Of a stretch of 46,248 nucleotides of DNA, positions 34,659 through 43,109 are shown piece after piece. A program made the translations under genes and the position numbers. Every line of letters begins with the position of its first letter. The first letter of the stretch is position 1. Source of the DNA: an uncultured Methanomicrobiales archaeon (lineage in GTDB: Archaea; Halobacteriota; Methanomicrobia; Methanomicrobiales; Methanospirillaceae); contig CAIJED010000377.1 of assembly GCA_903819595.1 (NCBI GenBank), forward strand, positions 1-46,248, given 5' to 3'. Under the pieces are notes generated by a model. That model was not told where the DNA came from. It did no database searches and was given only the letters and a program-made list of their open reading frames with translations.

Positions 34659-35879
34659 ATGGAACTGAAATCATGTAAAAAATTATATAATTCAGAGACA
34701 CAACGGACAATTCCCCCAGAGGAAACACTTCTAAAGGTAGAAGCGCTCCTCCCGGTAGCAGGTATCACAAGAGTCGCTGATATCACAAGTCTTGACCGCA
34801 TCGGGATCCCCGTTTTTTCAAGCATCCGCCCGATGGCTAAGGACGGGGCGATATCAGTCTATAATGGGAAAGGTGCGACACCAGTTGAGGCGAAGGTGTC
34901 GGCCATGATGGAAGGTATCGAACGTTGTTCCGCAGAACCATCCATTCGTGAGACGGTGAATGCCGCATACGGGGCCCTTCCAATGGGAATGCGTGCAGTT
35001 GACCCGAAGGATCTGATCCTGCCTGAAGGTGTGGATGCATCGGCAATGATCCCATGGGTGGAAGGATATGATATCGCGAGTAACCGGGAGACCTGGGTCC
35101 CGGTACATGCAGTATTCCATCCGCTCCCCCGGTTTACTCTTCCCCTTTTCCGTACCAATACGAATGGCCTGGCATCAGGAAATACCCGCGAAGAGGCAAT
35201 ATTCCATGCATTGATGGAATTGATCGAGCGGGATGCCTGGTCTCTTGCAGAGATCACAAGAAGGACTGGAAAACGGGTTGTGAATGTTCGTTCCGGGCTG
35301 GAACGCGAATTACTTGATAAATTTACCAATGCCGGCGTGGAAGTCATCATCAAGGATATTACCAGCGATATCGGGATCCCGACGATCGCCGCGGTATCGG
35401 ATGATGTCCGGTTGAAAGACCCGACACTCCTGACTATCGGGATGGGGACTCATACCAATGCTAAAATTGCCCTCCTCCGGGCGTTGACTGAAACAGCCCA
35501 GAGCAGGTTGACCCAGATCCACGGTGCAAGGGAAGATACTGAAGTCGCAGATTTCAGGAGGAAAATAGGGTACGAAAGGACGAGAAGACTGAACCGGTAC
35601 TGGTTCGAATCTGACAGTGAAGCAGACTTCTCTTCTATCCCTTCAAGTGATACCGATGATTTCCTCACTGATATCCGGAATGTAATCGATGCCCTTGGGA
35701 ATGCAGGACTCAATAATGTGATCGTAGTAGACCTCACCCGTCCTGATATCGGTGTGCCGGTGGTGCGGGTCATTGTCCCGGGACTTGAAGTATTTGCAAT
35801 GGATGGGGAACGTTCCGGGAGGCGATGTAATGAGGCGCGAACTCGTCGTGTTCCTCGGGCCGAGTCTTCCCCTGCGTGA
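34659..35879 (+). CDS. ycaO: YcaO-type thioamidation enzyme (McrA-glycine thioamidation, probable)
   Basis: YcaO enzymes use ATP to activate a peptide backbone amide. With TfuA as sulfur-delivery partner they make thioglycine in the McrA subunit of methyl-coenzyme M reductase. The protein has the ATP/Mg segments EGIERCSAEPSIRETV, GLASGNTREEAIFHALMELIERDAW and TIGMGTHTNAKIALLRALTETAQSR, which carry the Glu and Arg residues of the family. I choose ATG 34659 (MELKSCKKLY, 406 residues) because GGGAGAG stands 11 bases upstream and homologues start near there. ATG 34611 would add 16 residues and could be leaderless from a TATATG box at about 34580. It overlaps tfuA by 50 bases. Confidence 0.9.
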   Translation: MELKSCKKLYNSETQRTIPPEETLLKVEALLPVAGITRVADITSLDRIGIPVFSSIRPMAKDGAISVYNGKGATPVEAKVSAMMEGIERCSAEPSIRETVNAAYGALPMGMRAVDPKDLILPEGVDASAMIPWVEGYDIASNRETWVPVHAVFHPLPRFTLPLFRTNTNGLASGNTREEAIFHALMELIERDAWSLAEITRRTGKRVVNVRSGLERELLDKFTNAGVEVIIKDITSDIGIPTIAAVSDDVRLKDPTLLTIGMGTHTNAKIALLRALTETAQSRLTQIHGAREDTEVADFRRKIGYERTRRLNRYWFESDSEADFSSIPSSDTDDFLTDIRNVIDALGNAGLNNVIVVDLTRPDIGVPVVRVIVPGLEVFAMDGERSGRRCNEARTRRVPRAESSPA

Positions 35880-36489
35880 TGCGGAACAGATCCTCCCTGC
35901 CACCTATCTTCCACCTGCCAGGCGTGGGGATATTCCCCTTGCAGTCCGACAGGGTGCCAGGGTCATCTGCCTCATTGACGGCGTATTTTTTCAGGACTGT
36001 TCGGTAGGGCACCGGGAGATACTTGCCGCAATTGAAAACAAGGTACGGATGATCGGGTCCTCGAGTATGGGAGCACTCCGTGCGGCAGAGCTCGATACCC
36101 TTGGTATGGAAGGCGTTGGGGAAGTATACCACCTGTACAAAAATGGTGATGTCGAATCTGATGATGAAGTGGCGTTGATCTTCGATCCTGAATCCGGCAC
36201 CGCCCTTTCAGTCCCGCTCGTCAATATCAGGTATATCCTGAAACTAGCAGCAGAACAGGGCATTATCACCGGTGAACAGAAGGAACACCTGTTCAGGACC
36301 GCACAACTATTATATTTCCCGGAACGTACCTGGGACCGGATCCGGGAACTGGCGAGTGAAAAAATTCCTGTCCGGACGCTTGAAAAATTCATGCAGTACG
36401 CAGAGAACGGACCCGACCTGAAGCGTGAAGATGCAATCCGGGCATTGAACTATACGCGGGTTATTGCAGAAGAGCTGGGCATTCTTTGA
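35830..36489 (+). CDS. tfuA: TfuA-related protein, partner of YcaO
   Basis: TfuA proteins help YcaO form thioamides, probably by handling the sulfur donor. The 219-residue protein begins MRRELVVFLGPSLPLRDAE and has the conserved RGDIPLAVRQGARVICLIDG, VFFQDCSVGHREILAAI and IGSSSMGALRAAEL segments. The gene lies in the +1 frame relative to the end of ycaO and overlaps it by 50 bases, so translation is presumably coupled. The open frame extends 26 codons further upstream. ATG 35830 is chosen because homologues begin at about RRELVVFLGPSL. The pairing with ycaO supports the McrA thioglycine role in a methanogen. Confidence 0.9.
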   Translation: MRRELVVFLGPSLPLRDAEQILPATYLPPARRGDIPLAVRQGARVICLIDGVFFQDCSVGHREILAAIENKVRMIGSSSMGALRAAELDTLGMEGVGEVYHLYKNGDVESDDEVALIFDPESGTALSVPLVNIRYILKLAAEQGIITGEQKEHLFRTAQLLYFPERTWDRIRELASEKIPVRTLEKFMQYAENGPDLKREDAIRALNYTRVIAEELGIL

Positions 36490-36700
36490 TCCTATCATAT
36501 TTCAGAGAGGAAACATTTCCCATCAGATTTGTTATCGTATTGGCTGGAATAAAACCGGCCAGCACACTGATTTTCACAATTCGCGTGATCGAGGGAATGA
36601 TAGGCATGTGATTTCCAGGTGCCTTCAATCAACAATGATTGGAACCTGAAACAAAGGCCATGATGGTTGAAATCCCGGTCATGCAATAATACTCGATAAC

Positions 36701-37609
36701 CTACATGATGGCAAGCATGCGTTCGATTGAATTCCGGGCATTTGATGCGATATCCTTTGGTACCGTAACCAGGGGCGACAGGTTTTCCAGAGACTGAAGG
36801 ACCAGGGAAAGATTGGTCTTTTTCATATTGGAACAGACTGCCCTGCCTGAAAGTGGATAACAGGATTTATCGGGACACTCTTTTTGCATCCGGTACAGGA
36901 TCCCGATTTCTGTCCCAATGATATAGGAGGATTTGTTTCCGGCACAAACATGGCGGATCATACCTGAGGTGCTGTAGACATAATCCGCCGCATCGATCAC
37001 TTCAGGCCGGCATTCGGGGTGCACGATTACCTCTGTCCCGGGATGATCCTGGTTCGCCGTGGTCACATCTTCAACTGTGATCAGGTCATGAACGATGCAA
37101 TAGCCTTCCCAGGGGAGGACCTCCTTATTTGTGAACCGGGCAACGTATCGGGCGAGGTTCCTGTCCGGGACAAAGAGCACCTGGTCTTCCTGAACTGAAT
37201 TGACTACCTTCACCGCATTTGCCGAGGTGCAGCAGATGTCGCTTTCCGCCTTTACCCCGGCTGATGTGTTTACGTATGCCACAACGGCAGCATCGGGAAA
37301 CCGCATCCTTGCAGACCTGATCTCCTCTGCCGTAACCATTTCTGCCATCGGGCAACAGGCGTCGTGGGCTGGCAGGATGACTTTTTTTTCCGGAGATAAA
37401 ATTGCGGCAGTCTCTGCCATGAAATCGACACCACAAAATACAATTACACTCCCTTCAAGGGAAGCAGCAGCCCTTGAGAGCTCCAGCGAGTCACCGATCA
37501 GGTCTGCTACGTCCTGCACGGGTCCTGCCTGGTAATTGTGGGCAAGGATAATCGCGTCCTTTTCTTCCTTTAATGCGATAATTTTTTCAATAAGTGCAGA
37601 GTCATCCAT
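36701..37609 (-). CDS. nadA: Quinolinate synthase NadA
   Basis: A [4Fe-4S] enzyme that condenses iminoaspartate with dihydroxyacetone phosphate to make quinolinate for NAD. It has ILAHNYQ near residue 21, ADLIGDSLELSRAAA, and three Cys-containing sites for the cluster: VIVFCGVDFMAETA (near 58), SDICCTSANAVKVV (near 125), and CPDKSCYPLSGRAVCSNMKK near the C-terminus. Other conserved parts are VIVHPECRPEVIDAADYVYSTSGMI. At 302 residues it has the usual archaeal length. No nadB or nadC gene is adjacent, and it stands alone. The 211-base gap on its 3' side (36490-36700) shows nothing I can name. Confidence 0.96.
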   Translation of the reverse strand: MDDSALIEKIIALKEEKDAIILAHNYQAGPVQDVADLIGDSLELSRAAASLEGSVIVFCGVDFMAETAAILSPEKKVILPAHDACCPMAEMVTAEEIRSARMRFPDAAVVAYVNTSAGVKAESDICCTSANAVKVVNSVQEDQVLFVPDRNLARYVARFTNKEVLPWEGYCIVHDLITVEDVTTANQDHPGTEVIVHPECRPEVIDAADYVYSTSGMIRHVCAGNKSSYIIGTEIGILYRMQKECPDKSCYPLSGRAVCSNMKKTNLSLVLQSLENLSPLVTVPKDIASNARNSIERMLAIM

Positions 37610-37827
37610 GAATCCGGCCCTCTTATCCCCTTTGTTGAAAGGGAGTCCAGGTTAAACTCCATCCCAGACGTGCAGAAAATGCAGACCGCCCGTTGGCATT
37701 TTCTTATTCATTTGTATGTTCGGGAAAAAAGTCCTGTCGGTTACATAGAGGGTACAACGGTCGTGCTCTTTGTGTATACTCCCTGTCCGAAACGATATGT
37801 TGAGGTGGGAACGAGATAGACTTAAGT

Positions 37828-37838
37828 ACCATATATGG
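37828..37838 (+). promoter_or_regulatory. TATA-like box before the ubiquitin-like/TtuA operon
   Basis: The sequence ACCATATATGG is partly symmetrical and lies about 36 bases before the ATG at 37869. It would give a leader of about 10 bases that includes the GGTG possible ribosome site. Confidence 0.4.
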
Positions 37839-37868
37839 ACGGATCATCCAATAGGGTGTGAACCACTG

Positions 37869-38063
37869 ATGCGACTGCAATTACCTAATGGTACTACGCG
37901 TGAAGTCAACGGCGATCCAAGAACTGTGGCTGCATTGCTTACCGGATGTGACATTAACCCCCTGGAAGTGATTGTCACGAAAAACGGCAGGCTGATCCCT
38001 GAAGATGCGACCGTATCGGGAAATGATGAGATCCGGGTATTTCTCGTTGCGCACGGGGGGTGA
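37869..38063 (+). CDS. Ubiquitin-like sulfur-carrier protein (ThiS/MoaD/TtuB family)
   Basis: The 64-residue beta-grasp protein begins MRLQLPNGTTREVNGDPRTV and ends in the Gly-Gly tail AHGG, which is adenylated and thiocarboxylated by an E1-like enzyme. Its stop overlaps the GTG start of the TtuA-like tRNA thiolase by four bases (GTGA). In other archaea and bacteria such a pair (TtuB/SAMP2 with TtuA/NcsA) makes 2-thiouridine in tRNA. No E1 gene is adjacent; the one at 43110 probably serves. The open frame continues 33 codons upstream without looking coding. Confidence 0.87.
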   Translation: MRLQLPNGTTREVNGDPRTVAALLTGCDINPLEVIVTKNGRLIPEDATVSGNDEIRVFLVAHGG

Positions 38064-39007
38064 ACCCGGTTAGTGCAGGTGCAGGGGAGAGAGAAACTAT
38101 TCCCTACTGCGATAATTGCGATGATCCCGCGGTATACTTCGACCCCCGCCTGCAGCGCCACCTGTGTGAGGTGCACCTCAGCCAGGACGTCGAACGCCGG
38201 GTGATCGACCGCCTGGCCAGACACGGGATGATCCATGACGGAGATCGGATTGCGATTGGTCTTTCCGGGGGAAAAGACAGTTCCGTCCTCCTTTCCATCC
38301 TGTCCCGTGTCATCCGGGAACGTTGGGATGCAGAACTTATCGCCATCACCGTAGACGAAGGGATTGCGGGGTACCGCGAGGAAACGATACAATCTGCGGT
38401 GTCACTGACGAAACGACTGGGAATATCCCACCATATCGTCTCCTTCCAGTCACTTTTTGGGACAACCCTGGATTTTCTTCTTACTGCCCATCCGCTCAGG
38501 GCATGTACCGCTTGTGGGATCCTTCGTAAAAAAGCCCTTTCTGACGCAGCAAGAGATATTTCGGCAGACAGTATCGCAACCGGCCATAACCTTTCTGACG
38601 CAGCACAGTCAGTCCTGATGAATTACCTCAGGGGAGATTTTGAGCGCCTCCTGCGGGACAGCAGCAGGCGGGAAGACCGGGGTTTTATCCGGAGGATCAA
38701 GCCTCTCCTTGATGTGCATGAAAAAGAGATCACGCTCTATAGCATGGTCAATGGAATAACCGGCATGCTACCTGAATGTCCGTATGCTACAACCGCATTC
38801 AGGGCTGAAGTAAGGACCCTGCAGGCAGGGATCGAGTACCATTACCCTGGTGCATCGCTCCGTATTATCGAAGGCCAGGAGTCACTCAGCAAACAGGCAA
38901 AGAAAACAGTCCGTCCTGGTACTGTCGGTTACTGTGCCTCCTGTGGGGATCCATGTAGCGGCCATGTCTGCCAGGCATGCGGGTTACTACAAAACCTCAA
39001 CAAATAA
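38060..39007 (+). CDS. ttuA: tRNA 2-thiolation protein, TtuA/NcsA-like
   Basis: An ATP-pyrophosphatase that activates a tRNA uridine and transfers sulfur from a ubiquitin-like carrier. The N-terminal zinc finger is YCDNC...CEVH (residues 16-40). The PP-loop SGGKDSSVLLSIL is near 70. The cluster Cys pair is CTACGILRKKAL near 150, with a third conserved Cys in LPECPYATTAF near 235. A C-terminal zinc finger, YCASCGDPC...CQACG, closes the protein. The layout of two zinc fingers around a PP-loop with three Cys that may bind [4Fe-4S] is that of TtuA. It overlaps the carrier gene by four bases and starts with GTG. Confidence 0.92.
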   Translation: MNPVSAGAGERETIPYCDNCDDPAVYFDPRLQRHLCEVHLSQDVERRVIDRLARHGMIHDGDRIAIGLSGGKDSSVLLSILSRVIRERWDAELIAITVDEGIAGYREETIQSAVSLTKRLGISHHIVSFQSLFGTTLDFLLTAHPLRACTACGILRKKALSDAARDISADSIATGHNLSDAAQSVLMNYLRGDFERLLRDSSRREDRGFIRRIKPLLDVHEKEITLYSMVNGITGMLPECPYATTAFRAEVRTLQAGIEYHYPGASLRIIEGQESLSKQAKKTVRPGTVGYCASCGDPCSGHVCQACGLLQNLNK

Positions 39008-39174
39008 GTTGATCGGGCCGGAGTTTTTCCGGTTACAATCCGCTGATCAGAATGGGTGCGATCATGAGGATTCACTGGCGAAAGTTATTGGAGGGAGTGG
39101 GGATATCAATCTCGTCCAATAATTATGCAGCATCACCCGTTCCCCGCGTGGAGCCACTGTTCCTGGACAGATTT

Positions 39175-39945
39175 TCATGTGTCCGGCTGGACCGCGGACC
39201 CACGGACCCGTTCCGGGTGGGTGTAGATATTCATCTGGTCGCTTCTGGCAAATCCAATGATCGTAAGGCCTGTCTTTCCAGCTATTTCCACGGCAAGGCT
39301 CGTCGTCGCACTCCGGGATACGATGACCGGTATTCCCGCAATGAGGCATTTTCTGATCATTTCTGATGACACTCTTCCTGAACTGACGGCAAATGTATTC
39401 GAGAATGAAATATTGTTCAGCAGTCCGTAACCGATCACACGGTCAAGAGCGTTGTGACGGCCGATATCCTCTGCAATGCAGACCACTCCGCCAGGTGAAA
39501 AAAGTCCCACGATGTGTACCCCGCCGGTCTTTGCATGAAGGTCCGACTGGAGTGTCTGTTTCATACCGGTCCTGATATCTGCCACGTCTACGACGAGGTC
39601 TGATGTTATTTCCGGTAGCTTTGCCACGTCGAGGAAGGAGGAAGAACCCCCGCATCCGGAGAGAACCGTTTTCTTGGAGATGAGAATTTTGAAGGGGTTT
39701 TTTGTCAGGACACTGACCCGGTCAGGTTCTACCTGGATTGATTCGATCTCATCAGGTCCATGGATGATACGCTCGGTATAAAGGATCCCGATAACCAATT
39801 CCCTGACCATCACCGGGCTTGTCATCACCGTGAGTGCATGCCGGCCATTGACGCTAATGGTAAGCGGGACTTCCAGGACCACTTCATGCTCAGATTCCGT
39901 AAATATGCCCGATTTTTCCCTGGTGCAACGAACGACCCTGTACAT
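39175..39945 (-). CDS. fdhD: Formate dehydrogenase sulfurtransferase FdhD
   Basis: FdhD moves sulfur from a cysteine desulfurase to the molybdenum/tungsten-bisMGD of formate dehydrogenase, which FdhA needs to be active. The 256-residue protein has VLSGCGGSSSFLDVAK near residue 92, where bacterial enzymes have a CxxC pair, but only one Cys remains here. It also has HIVGLFSPGGVVCIAEDIGRHNALDRVIGYGL near 140-170, FAVSSGRVSSEMIRK, and VSRSATTSLAVEIA. The gene's ATG abuts the stop codon of the upstream desulfurase with no bases between, which points to a dedicated sulfur-delivery pair. Confidence 0.92.
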   Translation of the reverse strand: MYRVVRCTREKSGIFTESEHEVVLEVPLTISVNGRHALTVMTSPVMVRELVIGILYTERIIHGPDEIESIQVEPDRVSVLTKNPFKILISKKTVLSGCGGSSSFLDVAKLPEITSDLVVDVADIRTGMKQTLQSDLHAKTGGVHIVGLFSPGGVVCIAEDIGRHNALDRVIGYGLLNNISFSNTFAVSSGRVSSEMIRKCLIAGIPVIVSRSATTSLAVEIAGKTGLTIIGFARSDQMNIYTHPERVRGSAVQPDT

Positions 39946-41130
39946 TCATACCATCCGTGAGATCTCTTCCACCGTCACTATGAGTTGTTCAACGTCATCT
40001 GCATTGTTATACAGGTGCAGACTTGCCCTGACGGTACCGTTATCTGCGCCGATATGGTGCATCAGCGGGATACAGCAGTGTTCTCCTGATCTGACCATAA
40101 TACCTGCAGCCTCATCAAGGATATGCGCAACCTCATGAGGGTGCAAATCCTTCACGGTGAACGAAACTACCCCGATTCGGTTTTTTCCTGGCGGAGGCCC
40201 GTACACCGTCACGCCCTTCACTGATGAAAGTCCGTCTATCATCCGGGTGGTAAGTGCCTGTTCATGGTTCATGACCCGGTCCATACCGATACCCTCCAGG
40301 TAATCAACGGCTTTTCCAAGGCCAATGCAACTACCCACCGGTGGAGTACCGGCTTCGTACCGCATGTACCCGCCGGACTCTGTATAGTGGTCGGCTGTAA
40401 CATCACTGATCATGCCACCTCCGACAAGGAGTGGGGAGAGGTCGGGAGATTTCATCCATAATACCCCGGTACCGGAAGGTCCAAGCATTTTGTGGCCAGA
40501 AAAGCAGAGATAATCGCATCCGGCTTTTTTGACATCCACGGGAATGTGAGGGACCGACTGGGCCCCGTCGACAAGGAGACGACTGTCATGTGCCCTGCAA
40601 AGTGCCGCGATCTTGTTCACCGGTGTGACCGAGCCGAGGACATTCGATGCGTGGCTGACTGCCACGAGTTTCGTTGCATCATCAATCGTATCCTCAAACA
40701 GGGACAGATCAAACGTCCCATCGGGTCCTGGAGGTACGACAGAGAGATTGATACCGTGTTTCTCATGAAGGCGGACCCAGGGAAGATAATTGGAGTGGTG
40801 CTCGAGCGTGGTTGTCACAATTCGGTCCCCTTTGTGCCATTCCATCCCGCATGCGACTATGTTGATCGCTTCGGTAGTATTTTTCGTAATGACTGTCTGG
40901 CCTTCTGTTGCCCCGATAAAGGATGCGATTTTTTTATGTGCATCGGCATATTTCTGTGTTGCCACTAATGCGAGCCTGTGAACACCCCGCCCCACGTTGG
41001 CACGGTACCGGAGCTCGTACTCATCCATGGCTTTGATGACCGGGATGGGGGAGAGACTTGTTGCAGCACTGTCCATGTAAATTAAATCCTTCATAATCGG
41101 GAAATCATCCCTGGCATCCTCGATCCTCAC
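39946..41130 (-). CDS. sufS: SufS-type (group II) cysteine desulfurase
   Basis: A PLP-dependent enzyme that takes sulfur from cysteine and holds it as persulfide. It has ALVATQKYADAHKKIA, TLEHHSNYLPW, LLVDGAQSVPH, the PLP lysine in CFSGHKMLGPSGTGVLW, and the group II persulfide Cys in VRSGEHCCIPLMHHI. I choose the GTG at 41130 (VRIEDARDDFPIM, 394 residues), which has GGTGA seven bases upstream. A TTG start at 41151 would be poorer. The gene runs straight into fdhD, so its main client is probably FdhD. A second, group I desulfurase lies divergent at 41432. The 301 bases between the two starts hold their promoters; AT-rich CTCTTAAAAGATC (about 41390-41402) is a candidate for the rightward one. 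Confidence 0.92.
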   Translation of the reverse strand: MRIEDARDDFPIMKDLIYMDSAATSLSPIPVIKAMDEYELRYRANVGRGVHRLALVATQKYADAHKKIASFIGATEGQTVITKNTTEAINIVACGMEWHKGDRIVTTTLEHHSNYLPWVRLHEKHGINLSVVPPGPDGTFDLSLFEDTIDDATKLVAVSHASNVLGSVTPVNKIAALCRAHDSRLLVDGAQSVPHIPVDVKKAGCDYLCFSGHKMLGPSGTGVLWMKSPDLSPLLVGGGMISDVTADHYTESGGYMRYEAGTPPVGSCIGLGKAVDYLEGIGMDRVMNHEQALTTRMIDGLSSVKGVTVYGPPPGKNRIGVVSFTVKDLHPHEVAHILDEAAGIMVRSGEHCCIPLMHHIGADNGTVRASLHLYNNADDVEQLIVTVEEISRMV

Positions 41131-41431
41131 GCTTCGTTCACCAACTAACAAATCAATAGGAATACCGGGAGATAAATATCATTGCTTTAATAAGTGGTTT
41201 TGCCAACCTCAAGGCCGGTTACCAATGAAGGGTGGACGATCATTTGGGTATTCAGTGGATAGAAGAGGTGGACTTTATCGGCAGTTCACATCCCTGATGA
41301 ATTGGATTTTCAGAACAACACACACTTCCCAGGACCAGGAGACCGTTTTGATTGATCAACTGACGTTCGCTGGGATCGGAGGGATAATCCTCTTAAAAGA
41401 TCAACACCTGTAACGAATATCCTGGTGGAGC

Positions 41432-42610
41432 ATGGAAGAACAGCAACTGGTATACATGGACCACGCGGCTACGACCGCTGTGCACCCCGAAGTAGTAGAG
41501 GCAATGATTCCCTACCTTCATGGTCATTACGGAAACCCGTCTTCAATCTATTCCATTGCGCAGGAGGCTAAAGAGGCAGTTGGATCTGCGCGGGTCTCTC
41601 TTGCCACTGCACTCGGGGCTGATGTGGATGAAATCTATTTCACATCCGGGGGGACTGAGTCCGACAACTGGGCAATCAAGGGGGTCACGTATGCCAACAG
41701 GAAGCGGGGGGATCATATCATCACCTCGAAAATCGAGCACCATGCCATCCTCCACACCTGCCAGTACCTTGAAAAACAGGGGTTCAAAATTACCTATCTC
41801 CCTGTTGACCAGTATGGGCTGGTTGACCCTGGTGACCTGGAACGTTCAATAACCGATAAGACGATTCTGGTCTCCGTGATGTATGCCAATAACGAGATTG
41901 GGACGATTGAGCCGGTGCAGGAACTGGCTTCAATTACCCATGAACACGGGGTGTATTTCCATACCGACGCAGTCCAGGCAGTCGGCCATGTCCCGGTGTC
42001 AGTCAGGAGTACGGGTATTGACCTCCTCTCATTGTCCGGCCATAAATTCAACGGGCCAAAAGGTACCGGAGCGCTTTTTATCCGGAAAGGGGTCAGGATT
42101 GATAACATACTCCATGGTGGCGCCCAGGAACGGAACCGGAGGGCAGGAACGGAAAACCTTGCAGGAATTGTGGGCACCGGGAAGGCGATTGAACTTGCCA
42201 CAACCGGGATCGAGGAGAAAGGGGTACGGATACGGACGATGCGGGACCGGTTGTTAAGGGGTATCCAGGACTCAATTCAGAATACACGGTTAAATGGGCA
42301 CCCCTTAAAACGGCTCCCTGGTAACCTGAACGTCAGCTTTGATTATATCGAGGGTGAATCCATGCTCCTGCTGCTGGATAGTTTCGGTATCTGTGCCTCA
42401 ACGGGAAGCGCCTGCACGTCGGGTTCTCTCGAACCCTCGCACGTGCTCCTTGCAACTGGTCTGCCCGCGGAGACTGCGCATGGCTCGTTACGGCTGACCG
42501 TTGATACGGATAACACCAATGAAGAGGTTGATTATGTTCTGTCGACCCTTCCCAGGGTGGTCAGTCGTCTCCGTGAAATGTCTCCACTTGGAAAACAAGT
42601 AACCTCATAG
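41432..42610 (+). CDS. iscS: IscS/NifS (group I) cysteine desulfurase
   Basis: The 392-residue PLP enzyme has YMDHAATTAVHPEVVEAM, TSGGTESDNWAIKG, KIEHHAILHTC, FHTDAVQAVGHVP, the PLP lysine in LSGHKFNGPKGTGALFIRKG, and the persulfide Cys loop ICASTGSACTSGSLEPSHVL. It supplies sulfur to the scaffold IscU, whose gene starts 11 bases later. GGTGG stands before the ATG. The difference in catalytic-Cys loop (SACTSG here, EHCC in the divergent gene) shows the two desulfurases belong to different groups and are not a recent duplication. Confidence 0.95.
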   Translation: MEEQQLVYMDHAATTAVHPEVVEAMIPYLHGHYGNPSSIYSIAQEAKEAVGSARVSLATALGADVDEIYFTSGGTESDNWAIKGVTYANRKRGDHIITSKIEHHAILHTCQYLEKQGFKITYLPVDQYGLVDPGDLERSITDKTILVSVMYANNEIGTIEPVQELASITHEHGVYFHTDAVQAVGHVPVSVRSTGIDLLSLSGHKFNGPKGTGALFIRKGVRIDNILHGGAQERNRRAGTENLAGIVGTGKAIELATTGIEEKGVRIRTMRDRLLRGIQDSIQNTRLNGHPLKRLPGNLNVSFDYIEGESMLLLLDSFGICASTGSACTSGSLEPSHVLLATGLPAETAHGSLRLTVDTDNTNEEVDYVLSTLPRVVSRLREMSPLGKQVTS

Positions 42611-42621
42611 AAAAGGCTGTG

Positions 42622-43068
42622 ATGTATAGCAAAACGGTAATGGATCATTTTATGAATCCCCGGAATGTCGGTGAAATAAAAAATCCTGGTGGTGTCGGGG
42701 AAGTAGGGAATCCGGTTTGTGGGGATATCATGAAGATCTTCTTAAAAATCGGGGATAACCGGATCACCGATGCAAAATTCAAGACTTTCGGCTGCGGTGC
42801 TGCGATTGCACCGGGCAGTATGGCCACTGAACTGATCAAGGGAAAGTCCATGGAAGAAGCGTGGGAGGTGACGAACAAGGCCGTGGCCGAAGCTCTCAAA
42901 GGCCGTCCCCCAATCAGGATGCATTGTTCAGTGCTTGCCGAAGAAGGGATCCACAAGGTGATCAACGCGTACCGGGTCAGCCATAACCTCGGTCCCTGGG
43001 AAGAAAAGGCTCATTCTCACCATGAGGAAAAGGACAATGGCGGGTGCAAAACCTGTTACTCCGGGTGA
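42622..43068 (+). CDS. iscU: Fe-S cluster scaffold IscU/NifU-like
   Basis: A scaffold on which [2Fe-2S] and [4Fe-4S] clusters are built using IscS sulfur. The three ligand Cys are present in NPVCGD (near residue 32), FGCGAAIAPGS (near 58) and MHCSVLAEEG (near 102), with the Asp of CGD that aids cluster transfer. The protein starts MYSKTVMDHFMNPRNVGEI. Its C-terminal tail carries a His-rich HSHHEE and a CxxC (GGCKTCYSG), absent from the classical IscU core. I use ATG 42622; a GTG directly before it is also possible. It is part of an iscS-iscU-E1-carrier operon. Confidence 0.95.
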   Translation: MYSKTVMDHFMNPRNVGEIKNPGGVGEVGNPVCGDIMKIFLKIGDNRITDAKFKTFGCGAAIAPGSMATELIKGKSMEEAWEVTNKAVAEALKGRPPIRMHCSVLAEEGIHKVINAYRVSHNLGPWEEKAHSHHEEKDNGGCKTCYSG

Positions 43069-43109
43069 GGACAACCTGGTAGCAGGACCCTAAGGGTGCA
43101 GGCATTCAG

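Noticed and set aside
41225-41413. 62-codon forward frame between the two desulfurases
   Set aside because: It has no family features or ribosome site and occupies the divergent promoter region.
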